Source: Dendrophyllia cribrosa (Eukaryota; Cnidaria; Anthozoa; Scleractinia; Dendrophylliidae). Taken from it: a DNA stretch of 64,000 nucleotides. Both the position numbers and the translations under genes were made by a program. Where the stretch lies: assembly GCA_024195265.1 (NCBI GenBank), contig JAJLRJ010000009.1, forward strand, positions 14,026,291 to 14,090,290, read 5' to 3'. This document shows positions 21,301 to 29,300 of this stretch, piece after piece. The first letter of the stretch is position 1, and each line of letters opens with the position of its first letter. The notes beneath the pieces are model-generated. The model was given only the letters and a program-made list of their open reading frames with translations, was not told the origin of the DNA and did not search any database.

Positions 21301-22957
21301 GTTGTAGTACATGTATTCGCTTTAAATCTCTCCTAAGCAAAAAACTGCTACCACATTCAAAGCTGGTGATTTTGAATTTTCTATTGTTTTTAACCTCTGG
21401 TAAGTGACCACTCTTCTATATTTTGATGACACTACAGGCGTGTTAGAGTACAATTCCACTAAATCAAAAATTCTGTCCCATTCAGATGATTCACAGACTT
21501 CACAAACCCCTGTGGCGTGTGACCTCTCGTAAGCGCATGTTGGGTGGTTGCTTACGGGAGGTGCAACCCCAGTGGGGGAGGATACTCTGGATTTAAAGTG
21601 ACAGGGATGTGTGAAGGATTTTTTTGGGTTTGAAATTTTCGATTCCGGGATTTTTGGGGGAAAGAACACTTTAGCAAATATTTTTTGTGGTGGCTTGAGT
21701 AAAGTAGGGATATTTTGGGGGTATTCCAAAACAATATCAAGATTCCTGGTAAAGCATTGTTGCCATGTATAGTGTCCCATAGTGCTACAAATGTAGTACA
21801 GCCAAACTTTACTTGTTATATCATTTAATCACTTCTGGGTATTTTTAAGGTTAAAAAATTCAGCAATGGACTTTTTGGGTTTAACTTTGGTTCGGGGGAT
21901 TTTATTGGGTTTTGCTGAAAGCCCTAGGTTTTTTTTTTTTTTTGGGGGGGGGGGGGTATTGATTTTTGTCCCCATTCCCACATCCCCATCACTTTAAATC
22001 TGGAAAACCTCTCTGCCCCTGGGGGTGCAAGGGCACTGTATTCTCTTTGCAAAAAATTAATAAGGAGGGGACCCAGGTCCCAGCAAACCCCCCCCCCCCA
22101 CCCCCCACCCCACCCCATCCCCAACACTGTCATAACAATTATTACAGGTATTTCTACATACCAAGAAATTAAACATCAAATGCAACTTTTATTTCACCTC
22201 AAATCTGAACCACTCAGAATTCCACTGAGGATTAAGTGACTTCTTACAGACGTCTGTTTTGTACAACACATTACCAAGTCGAACCTGACAGACCAAATAA
22301 CAAAATATGAAAATTAACATTGTCGTAAGAAGGATGCAAAAGACATGACGCTCTTTAACTTATGTAAAAAGATATCCTGCATGTGGACATGGCATACATA
22401 TTTTCTTTCTGTGTAGCTATAGTGGGGAGGGGGGGGGGGGGGGGGGCAATTAATTATTAACAGTCTAAAATTAATGCTCATCATGGGTTTACCTCGGTGT
22501 AAAAACCTGTGACTTTTTTCTTTGTTTTCTACCTTTGTTGTCTTGCACTCTATTGTTTTAGTAGCTTTTGTAGTCTTTGTTTTACGTCACTCGTGAGTTG
22601 GCAGGTTTTTACACCGAGGATGAGCACTCATCATTGAGCGAAGACTTATATGGTAAATAAATAAATAAGTACCCAAGGTTAGCACTAATTTTCAACATGC
22701 AAATAAACTTACCTGGAACTGAAAAGCAGACCTTTCTTCTACAGTGAGTCTAACGCCTAGTGATCATATTAGTGTAAACTAACATATTATTTATAAAGGA
22801 GAGAAATAAACTAAGAACTTATGTAAGCGCTTACTACAAAAAAAAAATAAAGTTACGCATTTCTGACCTCTGCAAACGCATCCGCCAAGTCACTTGAACG
22901 ATCCATAACTGGAAGGTCCCGAGCAGCTACAATCCGCACTTTGATTTTTGCAGGCAT
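3745..22957 (-). CDS. C2CD5: C2 domain-containing protein 5 (C2CD5/CDP138 orthologue), first 18 exons
   Basis: Exons on the minus strand: 22868-22957, 22198-22284, 20368-20408, 17341-17386, 16817-16901, 15990-16085, 15736-15891, 15188-15248, 12325-12510, 10325-10446, 9700-9824, 8653-8761, 7886-8000, 7323-7423, 7054-7147, 6274-6402, 6025-6114 and 3745-3802. All junctions are GT/AG and phases agree throughout, giving 597 codons. The N-terminus [20 protein letters not shown] is the start of a C2 domain (about residues 1-110). The core blocks typical of the family follow: [72 protein letters not shown] and [13 protein letters not shown]. Known vertebrate C2CD5 is an AKT substrate that binds calcium and phospholipid and promotes GLUT4-vesicle fusion; the cnidarian role is inferred. 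The C-terminal ~40% is absent from the window. Exon 14 has an alternative read-through to a stop (TGA at 7315-7317) if its donor is not used. Confidence 0.93.
4439..4753. repeat. Element bounded by a 39-bp inverted repeat
   Basis: The block starting tatgtccaggattgcagata at 4441 recurs in reverse complement at 4715-4753 with one mismatch. Between the arms, gtgtcccattaag and ggggacacttcgtgac also recur in both orientations. This is consistent with a ~315-bp foldback element in C2CD5 intron 17. Confidence 0.55.
4770..4858 (+). repeat. (TCTG)n/(CTGC)n microsatellite
   Basis: Tetranucleotide tract with a central (CTGC)n block flanked by (TCTG)n. It directly abuts the LINE fragment, and a second short (TCTG)n tract lies at 5563-5598 on the element's other side. 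Confidence 0.85.
4858..5421 (+). pseudogene. Reverse-transcriptase C-terminal fragment
   Basis: An uninterrupted frame of 187 codons covers only the region after the RT palm. The first codon comes from the adjacent microsatellite junction and is not a native start. The open frame suggests a fairly recent insertion. Confidence 0.75.
4859..5560 (+). mobile_element. 5'-truncated non-LTR retrotransposon (LINE) 3' end
   Basis: The last ~185 codons of a non-LTR reverse transcriptase run to the stop at 5419-5421. They show [33 protein letters not shown] and [12 protein letters not shown], the usual pattern C-terminal to the RT in CR1/L2/Rex-like LINEs. A short 3' UTR follows with AATAAA at 5542-5547 and an ATCA-type tail that passes into (TCTG)n. 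There is no catalytic domain, so the copy is dead on arrival. Clade assignment is tentative. It lies antisense to C2CD5 in intron 17. Confidence 0.75.
5780..5867. repeat. ggttgttcaaaaggtggata-family MITE
   Basis: A foldback element with ends ccggttgttcaaaaggtgga and ttttttgaacaaccgg, and an internal palindromic core of gatagcgctatcc and ggataaatcactatcc. Longer relatives lie at 23741-23883 and 30254-30584. Confidence 0.7.
6739..6904. repeat. Inverted repeat with ggcctggacaca ends
   Basis: The ends ttaaggcctggacacacggt and accatgtgtccaggccttta are inverted. The interior carries several ttgcaacattgc / ttgttgcatgc alternations. It is a MITE-like foldback between C2CD5 exons 15 and 16, with no gene. 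Confidence 0.55.
7539..7645. repeat. G-rich low-complexity tract
   Basis: G runs of 10 or more bases alternate with ggtgagggg and ggagagggg units, then a second G run falls at 7624-7633. On the other strand it reads as proline-rich frames, which I treat as artefact. It could form G-quadruplexes. Confidence 0.7.
8832..9385 (-). mobile_element. tRNA-headed SINE, split by a later insertion
   Basis: Read on the minus strand, a pol III-like head has an A-box region (TAGTGGTTCTAAGCGCG) near 9345-9363 and a B-box (GGTTCAAGGCC) near 9315-9325. A SINE body follows with TATAAATGGGTACTGAC and CTCCGGCTGAGTG. The tail resumes at 8832-8863 (TGGGCCATGTGTGGCTCGTG). The same body and tail occur in forward orientation at 14936-15115. 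Confidence 0.65.
8864..9173. mobile_element. Non-autonomous hAT-like element with CAGGGG ends
   Basis: The termini CAGGGGTTTCAAT (8864-8876) and ATTGAAACCCCTG (9161-9173) are perfect inverted repeats. The flanks duplicate CACTCA (8858-8863 and 9174-9179), a 6-bp target-site duplication. The element interrupts the SINE at 8832-9385. It has no transposase frame. The CAGGG end points to hAT-like, but the 6-bp duplication is shorter than the usual 8 bp. Confidence 0.7.
10665..10890. repeat. Dispersed repeat, copy 1 (second copy at 59.3 kb, inverted)
   Basis: The blocks acaactattcaccgaagtgg, cctacactgaggtgaatagt, tttaactcatttattcctgt and caattttcgcgcgcaaattg recur in the same order, reverse-complemented, at 59255-59525. 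The copies differ by small indels and a hairpin insert. Confidence 0.7.
11331..12289. mobile_element. Non-autonomous DNA transposon with CAGGGATTCTGAC ends
   Basis: Terminal inverted repeats of about 21 bp (cagggattctgacagggtgc / gcaccctgtcagaatccctg) are flanked by a 6-bp duplication AATACA (11325-11330 and 12290-12295). Subterminal regions on both sides are packed with attgtgcggga-type motifs, which may be transposase-binding repeats. The interior has no credible transposase. The right end lies only 35 bp from the donor side of C2CD5 exon 9. Confidence 0.8.
12549..12782. repeat. Inverted repeat between two (TA)n tracts
   Basis: (TA)n at 12550-12588 and 12755-12781 bracket a unit whose arms (atccaagaaggaaaatcact / agtgattttccttcttggat) are inverted. 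The middle has gagtgggtggcaacacctac followed by gaaac, which looks like the 3' half of a hammerhead core with the first conserved box lost. The TA tracts and neighbouring sequence suggest a Penelope-derived fragment. Confidence 0.5.
12826..12884 (-). ncRNA. Hammerhead ribozyme motif (PLE-associated)
   Basis: The minus strand has CTGATGA (12869-12875), a long stem II (GTGTGGTC...GGCCATAC) and GAAAC (12841-12845). The cleavage-side GTA is followed by bases partly complementary to TATTGC upstream of the first box. Hammerheads are known in PLE terminal regions. Activity is untested. Confidence 0.65.
13002..13440 (-). pseudogene. PLE GIY-YIG endonuclease fragment
   Basis: The minus-strand frame is open for about 145 codons to the TAA at 13002-13004. 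It shows the linker [15 protein letters not shown], then NVVYQATV (the GIY half), [17 protein letters not shown] (the YIG half with its basic partner), [17 protein letters not shown], and a cysteine-containing C-terminus ending in KNFIIK. It lacks everything upstream, so it is a relic of a larger PLE polyprotein. Confidence 0.78.
13503..13553 (-). ncRNA. Hammerhead ribozyme motif
   Basis: The minus strand has TTGC-CTGATGA, stem II TGCTTC-GAGA-GAAGCA, and GAAAC at 13517-13521. It then reads TCGGAGTT followed by GCAA, which pairs with TTGC to close stem I. All conserved core bases are present. It sits in a second PLE-type fragment next to the first. Confidence 0.65.
14060..14095 (-). ncRNA. Hammerhead ribozyme motif, left arm of palindrome
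   Basis: Minus strand: ACTA-CTGATGA, stem II AGGCAGCATTGCC, GAAAC, GTC, then TAGT, which pairs with ACTA to form stem I. All core positions are canonical, with a very short stem III as reported for PLE hammerheads. Confidence 0.75.
14680..14715 (+). ncRNA. Hammerhead ribozyme motif, right arm of palindrome
   Basis: The mirror copy of the motif at 14060-14095: ACTA, CTGATGA (14684-14690), GGCA-GCAT-TGCC stem II, GAAAC (14704-14708), GTC, TAGT. Both copies of this palindrome keep an intact core. Confidence 0.75.
14936..15115 (+). mobile_element. SINE fragment (body and tail)
   Basis: It shares ataaataggtactggc, aaaatgctggggg, accaggttaagctcc and gtgggccacctgtggcttgt with the split SINE on the other strand at 8832-9385. 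The tRNA-like head is missing. It lies between C2CD5 exons 8 and 9. Confidence 0.55.
16341..16795 (+). repeat. (GGAT)n microsatellite
   Basis: A perfect block of 41 GGAT units (16541-16704) lies inside a degenerate GATG/GACA/GGAC-rich zone. It is open in several frames on both strands (WMDG and SIHP repeats), but these frames are simple-repeat translations and not genes. It lies in C2CD5 intron 5. Confidence 0.9.
17164..17276. repeat. Palindromic repeat with gcgtgatatcgcctaa arms
   Basis: Left arm cgtgatatcgcctaatttta and right arm aattaggcgatatcacgc enclose an inner ggcctatggcc. A foldback element without coding content, between C2CD5 exons 4 and 5. Confidence 0.6.
17531..20095 (+). CDS. 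Penelope-like element polyprotein: reverse transcriptase plus GIY-YIG endonuclease (854 codons)
   Basis: The open frame has no internal stop. Residues ~1-250 form the PLE N-terminal region, with [12 protein letters not shown] near 255-270. The RT palm holds motif [11 protein letters not shown] (D405), and the catalytic box YIDD at 502-505. A cysteine-rich linker (CTRTRCNTC, from residue 719) is followed by the GIY-YIG nuclease: VIYC at 756-759, IYIG at 768-771, then [12 protein letters not shown], and the NLEQK glutamate region near the C-terminus. Known role: self-priming reverse transcription with GIY-YIG target cleavage. The ATG at 17531-17533 lies in the host target duplication, so the true N-terminus is probably missing and translation may start at an internal ATG. 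No frameshift was seen, so the copy looks young. Confidence 0.88.
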   Translation: MYRCLQSKVIPKGFRSNFHASTFSDSNQQYFHEIHHAQNSFSRNIMRITIRAMCLKRNNLEKEIIQYRSELSKICPAVLVQSIRAKIQELNAKLFNSLNQIKTQKLEQLIGPQLSGDHSFDSHNGVVTIPENLPLSNPERSVLSKGLNFVPITKQTDEFSVKQDVEKFLRRVQLRAFFHDKEDNSNTSEKDVFETLNVRKSKWTPPEGQFSSLDFFIKKCRHDVQKLKFNRHTKISNLSTGEWAALKSLSKRRDIVIKAADKGGAVVVWRTDLYRQEAFRQLSDTAFYAKVDKDLTSTNQKIVKETIQDLITKQHLPVTANNLIITTPRTSRVYFKPKIHKPNNPGRPIVSACSCPTELISSYLDKIMAPIVKSLPSYIKDTNHALEIFRDFSFPSENKLIFTMDITSLYTVIPNDEGLQALKYFFDQRSIQNPSSETLLRLAELVLTLNYFSFSQNYYKQVNGVAMGTKMGPSYANLFVGHIEDKFFNQYHGTKPELYGRYIDDCIGATSSSKEELNQFITSVNTFHPALKYTWEISETSVAFLDINISINGNSLSTSVHYKPTDSHSYLLHSSSHPSHVKNAIPYSQFLRLRRLCSDDSDFSNKSEEMCQFFKKRGYPDSVVNTGQQRAQQIDRQSALQMPQMEENERIPFTLTFHPHNNTVKSIILKNFKLLQNDPETGRIFSQPPLISFKRDKNIGNFLVTSALKSDDVPGTFKCTRTRCNTCPFIHNADKITGPKRSIKITDRFTCTSVNVIYCITCTFCKKIYIGETGRRLGDRFREHLRDVEKNDKDASKPVARHFNLTNHSKQHMTICGLSLHQGNTESRKNLEQKIIFQIGTLKPHGINERFSFN
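20186..20234 (+). ncRNA. Hammerhead-like motif at PLE 3' end, one core substitution
   Basis: GATTC-GCT, CCGACGA (20194-20200), stem II GGGC-TAGC-GCTC, GAAAC (20214-20218), GTC, AGC, then GAATC. Stem I pairs GCT/AGC and GATTC/GAATC. The first core box reads CCGACGA where CTGANGA is expected, a T-to-C change at a conserved base that may reduce or abolish cleavage. Confidence 0.55.
21125..21324. repeat. Inverted repeat with paired hammerhead-like cores
   Basis: The arms are gaatactacaacttttaatc / ttaaaagttgtagtacatgt, with cagacatgt and acatgtctg mirrored. The minus core at 21158-21185 is CTGATGA...GAAAC and intact. The plus core at 21258-21285 starts TTGATGA, so its first C is lost. The centre is AT-rich. 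It is probably a PLE 3'-end palindrome like the one at 14.0-14.8 kb, in C2CD5 intron 2. Confidence 0.6.
22422..22447. repeat. Poly-G tract
   Basis: About 18 consecutive G after gtgggga. Simple repeat in C2CD5 intron 1, with no gene. Confidence 0.8.
22490..22621. repeat. Foldback repeat with cctcggtgtaaaaacctg ends
   Basis: Left end acctcggtgtaaaaacctg and right end caggtttttacaccgaggat are perfect inverted repeats of about 18 bp around a T-rich interior. MITE-like. Confidence 0.6.
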
Positions 22958-23346
22958 TTTGCGATCACTGCCTCCCGAAACTGGCAACCAGCGATGATGA
23001 AAAGTTGACAAAATATTTTACAGTGCAGAAGCCTCAAAAATGCTATTTCCCAAGCGCAATAGCTTTTGAAGAACTACCAGTAGTTCTGCTAAGCACATTT
23101 TTGCTTCTAGATTGCAAAAAATTAAGTTTTTCGCAATCTAAGAACAAAATATTAAACTTAATACAGAAAAAGCCCAAATTTTGGTGTTGTCGATTTTCTT
23201 CACTCGATGAAATAAATCTACCAGGCGTTGCAGACTCCCCACAAGGCCTTGGGAACCGAAGCCACGTGCCGCCGCGCGCGAACCTAAGCAGCCGCCATCT
23301 TGTTGCCGTTCGCGTCTTGTTGTCGTTTCTTGTTTGTAAGCAAATG
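22958..23346. promoter_or_regulatory. Divergent promoter region of C2CD5 and CPSF6
   Basis: The two start codons are 389 bp apart and face away from each other. The CPSF6-proximal half is GC-rich (gccgccgcgcgcg), with an E-box CACGTG at 23263-23268 and a YY1-like gccgccatcttg at 23291-23302, both common in housekeeping promoters. No TATA box is seen near either start. The C2CD5-proximal half is AT-rich. Confidence 0.6.
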
Positions 23347-26300
23347 ATGGCGGGCGACGGTGCAGTTGACATCGATTTGTACGCTACAGTAGACGAATTT
23401 GAACCTGAAGTTGCTGGTCAGGTAAGATTTAGAACGTTTGTCAAAGAAAGAGTTTGTTTAATATTATTTTGAATTGAACCGAAAGTAACCTTATCAAGAT
23501 TTCAATGCAAAGCTGCATCACTGCAAAAATATTTTCATCCGAGCTGTCATCGCCGTTATATAAACTTATATCTTGTTAATGCTTGTTGTGAACAACACTT
23601 TGAGGCTTTGTTAAAAGCCTACAAAAGGTCTTGTTGCCCCTTTCTGTGAGCAAATTTATTTACCCTCAGTGTGCATAAAATGTATATAAAATGTGGACAA
23701 ACTGAAAGCGGATAATACATGTATTTGGGATAAACTAAGTTCAGGCCCTGGTTGTTCAAAAGGTGGATAGCGGTATCCATCGGACAAATAGCTGTCCAGT
23801 GGATAAGACAATTTTGTTATCCATTGGATAGTGATTTATCCAGTGGTAAGTGCCATCCACCTTTTGAATAACCGGGTCCTGAATATTGTGAGTGTATGAT
23901 GAAGACTGCAGACCACTGCTTGTCATGTTGCAAGTTAATATAAGCATAGAGGGGAAACAATAGTATGCAGTGACTGTACTTCTTTTTTCACTACAACTCA
24001 GAACTGACTGCTTTAAAGTTACTGTCCATTTTAATGTTCTTCATCAAGGTGTTATTAAGCTTATAATTGAAGGGCTAAGAAAAAAACCCACCTGTGTCGA
24101 ATTTCGGGCCTTTTTTATTTTTTCTCGCTCAGATTTGCCTCATTTTATCATACAATGAATAATATCACAAACCCTTGTCGAATTTGTAATAACCCTAACA
24201 AATTTGACTAATTTCACCTGAAAAAAGCAGAGGAGTTCTGGCCCTCTAGTGCTTTGACTACATTCAGAACGTGATTTTGACACCATTACAAAGCAGAATG
24301 ACTGTGAGAATATGCGACTGCAATACTCCTGACCAGCGCCAATGACCTGAACGAACATAACGCCATTTAAGGCAGGCTTATCGACCATGTTCACTACTCG
24401 AGACAACATGGCTGAACAGCGTACAACTCAGTGGTTGAGTGCTGGTTTAAGCCATGTTTTAGGCCCCTGCTGTGATGGAGGACATCATGAAGTCCTGAAA
24501 TCCTTAAGTCCCTGGCACCTCTCGAAGAATTGAGTGTGTGTCCTTGCCGCCTCGGCCAAGGAGGTCCATAATGGAGATGGTGTGAAACTAAGTGGCTGAC
24601 CATTGGCGATAAGTGAAGCGATTTTGAGGGAATGAACTTTGGATTGTTTTTTTTTTTTGGTTTCCTTTTTTTTCTTGAGTGGGATTCAGCAGCACAGGTC
24701 CAAACTTGGCCATCTGAAATAAAAAATCAGCATAAAATCGAGAAATTTGGGTCAATAAGAATTCATGCAAACTGATCCTACTGACCACCAAGCACTGGAG
24801 TTAATTTTTAGCCCTGGGGTTAATATTTAATATGGAGCTAAGCAGTTTTCAGTGTGTACTACTGGCAACTAAATTGAAGAGAAAATTTGGCAACACCTAT
24901 CTGCATATTTGAAGAGAAAATTTGGTGATATACAATGAAGCCCTTACTGTATTTGTGATCTGTTTACTAGCACCATATGACTGAAGGACTGGATCTGTAT
25001 GATGATGTACTAACCACAGGAGGGGAGATGCCTGTAGGGCCAGAAGATGAGGTTTTACAAGCACAGGTATGTAAGGAGAACATAGAAAGATATAGCCTGA
25101 AATACTTAGAGCTATATACACTATAACATAATAATAATGATCAATATAAAATTTGAAGCATATACATGTAGTTCCAGCTCTAATCGGTTGCATAACTGCT
25201 TTATATAAGCTTATGTTAACATGGTTATTATATCACATACTTTTTGGTGGGCTTTTCATAATGGAACAAGGAGCCCGATGGGCTTCGAAACTGGCTCGTT
25301 TGGTCTCAGTTTCCACCCGGTTATTATTTTACAGTTTTATATTAGCATTCCATAATATACAATCTAGAATCTATTAATATGCACAGTCCAGTCCACATTT
25401 TCATTTTCATTCCACAGCCCGTTTCAAGCACTCCTTAGGGACAGACTATTTTATTGTAACAGAGTATATTTCGAGCTGATGCTCGAAGATTTCAGTGTAT
25501 GTAGTACAACTTTCAGTCTATGCGTACGTGATTCATCATGGACACGTACGTTTCATTACAAATATTAGCATTTCAATACGCTTTGTATTCATTTCACATA
25601 AAATGTATGAATTTTGAAACACATGGCGCCCCATACCAACCCACATACTTACCAGACCCAAATCAGAGATCACGTAACGCAGAAATCGTGCATTTTTACG
25701 CAAACAAAATGAAAAAAAATGCATCAAAATTTTAATGCGTCCCAGGACGCAAGATGTTGACTTGAAGAACTCACTCCACTTACTTTGAATCTTGAATAGA
25801 ATGCTCGGGACCCCAATTTGACTGGACATGTGGGTCCGAGGACCCAGATTGCAAAATCCTAGTGGCCCCATACCTGCAAATACTTACCAAGACAGAGAGA
25901 TGGGGGGAAAGGCAACCGATGAGCACAAGGGTTAATCGCAAACTGCACGTCTGCACACAGCTGGAACACAGATTACGTCCAGCCCCTGAAAATTCCCCGA
26001 ATATGCAACCCCATGCACGTGGCCACCGCGGGGAGCTGCTGACAAGCATTAGCTCGAGTCTAACTTAGCCTAAATTTCGTTTAGCCACATATAATGCATG
26101 CTTATTACAAGTTCCCGGCTATACTCATGAAGACACGGTATACGTGTATCACCAGGGACATGTCCCTTTATAAAGGAAAGATAAACTTGTACATGTATGA
26201 CATAGTTGGTAGGACCATTCATTTGAGACTTCTTCTTTTTAGTATGAGGAGGATGTTACTGGTGAAATTCCACCTGACCATGATGTGGCCCAGTCAGGTA

Positions 26301-29300
26301 CCAATGATTATATTCTTATCATTGTAATGGTTTTTGTCAAGAAACAGTAGTTTACATTATATTCATAAGATAATAGAAGTTTAATGCTTACTCTCTTTGT
26401 TTAAGGGGCATACGAATACAAGTCTTATACAACAGTCCATCCAAAATCAGCTGCAGCCCGAACAACGCACAGCTATTATGAAAGAAACAAAGGGCGTCCA
26501 CTATACGTCGGCAACTTGACATGGGTAGGTTTTTATCATTGTGCCTTATGAACATCATGACTTTGATTGTTAAGATAAAGGGGGGCTAATGTTCCTGTTC
26601 CGATTGAAGGACAAACTATTGATTCTGCTGATTAACAACAACAACAAACAACAAACAAACAACAACAACATCTTCCATTGTGTGACCTTTTAAAGCCTTA
26701 CTTCTCCTGGCACTACAAGCTGAAACCTTAGGCCAACATAAGAAAATAAATATGTAAATATGTGCCTGTAAATCAGACACAATCTATTCCACCCCGTAGT
26801 GCTGTGTGTTAAATAATCTATTTGTCTTGATTTTTGTTTGTCTTGTTCTCCCAAACTTCTGCTTACAGTATGTTACCATCAGTTTATTGAAACACATGGA
26901 AGATATTTTTCATTACATATTAAATAGTTTTCTTAGTTGAGACCTCAAGTCTATGCCAGTGTTATTTATGTGTCATTGTGGTCACTTTTCTTGTTTAGTG
27001 GACAAATGATCAAGAACTGACAGAAGCCCTTCAAGAGTGTGGTGTAACAGACCTCATAAATATCAAGTTCTTTGAGAACAGAACTAATGGTCAATCTAAA
27101 GGGTGAGTTGGATTGGTAAAATGCGCATGGCTTCATTCATTATTAAACCACATGCGTTACACTTTGGTTAAGTGTACTATGAAATTTCTTTTAGTTTTCA
27201 GCTTATGTATAATACAAAATAGTGCTGAAATTGAAGTCAGATGTAATGAACAATATGAGTGGGACTTTAAAACTTGAATGTGAGGGTTTTAACATCTTTC
27301 CTGATGAGTTGTTGCTATACTTGTTCCTTTGCAGCTTCTATAAACTGTTGATTTTTTTTTTCAAAAGCTGTGTTTTAAACTGTTGCATCAAGCCCTGCAG
27401 GCTTGTGTGACATAACCCTTAGAAAGCAAAGTTGAAAACCTATTCAAAGTTGTCTCAAGATGTTTCTTAGGTTGCCTTTCTAATTTTAATAATGAAACCC
27501 CCACATAATGAAGAAAAAAGCATTCTTTGCTTTATATTACAAGGCATTGCCAGATACAAACATCTCATTTCCCAAGTTCTTGAATGCATGCCCTTTTCTT
27601 GAACTGCAATCAACCTGTACCATTTCTTTGGCTATTGTAGCAATACCTGTTTCTGCGTCCAGATGTATGCTTTGCAAGCAACATTTGATAGCAGTCACTA
27701 CCGACTCTATACTGACTCTATGTTACTGTACTCACAGCTTATTCTGCTATTGAGTGACAGCAGTGGGTACAGGGACGGGATCACGCAAGGAAGAATACAC
27801 CAAAAGAATACTTCTAATAAGCTACCGAGAATACCGTTGAAAAATCTCATTTGTATTCCATTGTCCTTTGTCAAAAAAATGGTCATGTCAAATTTGTAAA
27901 CGAAAGAGAAAACTTTATATCCAAGCAAAATTTGTAAAGAGAGAGAACATATACTTGTACTATAGAGAATGCAATGACCTTAAACTTGAAAATAAATATT
28001 TTTCTTTACCCACTATTTAAATCAAATAACATTTTGTAAAAATATATTATTTAAATTTAACTTGAATGTACCTATTTTGTACAGTAAAACATTGTATAGG
28101 TTTATATAGTTCTATCAGAGTAAAATGTTATAAAAAATATTATCATATGATAATATTATTTTATTTTGCTAATTTATCCACAAAGCAGATTCTATTTAGT
28201 ATTGTATACCTGTACTTAGGTAATAACCAGTGTTAGTAAGTAATGAGTTTGTGTTGGAATGTCTACCTTTATTTAGGAATTATTGTCAATATTAATTGTA
28301 GTAGTTAAACACAACACATTTATTTTTGCCCTGTATGGTACATGTAAATCTTGCTTCCATTCTAAGAAGCAGTTATGTTTGTTGTGAAATTTGGGGTATG
28401 CTTGGTGTGTCTGTATCTCTTTCTAGCTGCCTTTGGTGCAAAACTCTGAAATATTATTATCTGTATTTTGTAAATTTAAGTGTACTGTACAGTGAAAATA
28501 AATAAACTGCACATTGCAGTCATGAATCTGTTACTTACAGTTCACCAATGATCTACTTTGTTTACCGGTATTTGTACATTCCTGTTATTCAAACTCCTTT
28601 ATTTAGCCTTACGATATTTTCAGCTGACACTTGCTTTTTTTGTCTTTATATCTCAAAAGTCAGCAATCAAGTGTTTTGATAATGAGCTTTTTGTCAACAA
28701 AAAAATAATAGAACAAAACAGAGCTTCTACAATTCAAAGAAATTAATTTTGGTTTATCAGATGTTGAGTTGTTTAAATTCAGTGTTCATTTTTGCAATTC
28801 ACTCAATTCCAGACAATTGCATTAATTATAACAGTAATTCTGCTCAGCTTAATCACAAAAAGAACATAAACCTTGAAAATTTGAATCGCCTCGCTACACC
28901 TTTGCCAATAAGTATATATTTTTTGGCCAGATGGGCTCTGCTGTTTACAGCAAATCGCAATCATACGATTTCCAGTTTTGTTTTATGTCGGAAATTTGTC
29001 TTTAAAAGCCTGTCTATTTTGGGTCTTTGCTATCCCATTGTGAAAAAAGTCTGATGTTATAACAACATGGAATCTGTTGATTGGCTGCTTTTCAGACTGA
29101 AAAGAAAAGTTTGCAAAAAGTTGTCTGCGTCATTTTCCATTGATTTTAAAGTACCTACAGTTGTACATGTAGTAACATTTTGTACTGCTGTCAGTAGCAA
29201 GGTCTTTTGGTTGTCAACAAAGAGATACCTTATTGTGAATTTATTATAACTAAATCAAAGAAAGCAAGTATTTACTAAAGAGCTTGGCCATCACAAGTGA

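Noticed and set aside
22948..23472. 174-codon plus-strand frame over the CPSF6 start
   Set aside because: Only the part from 23347 is CPSF6. The upstream portion is promoter sequence, has no family similarity and begins without an authentic start.
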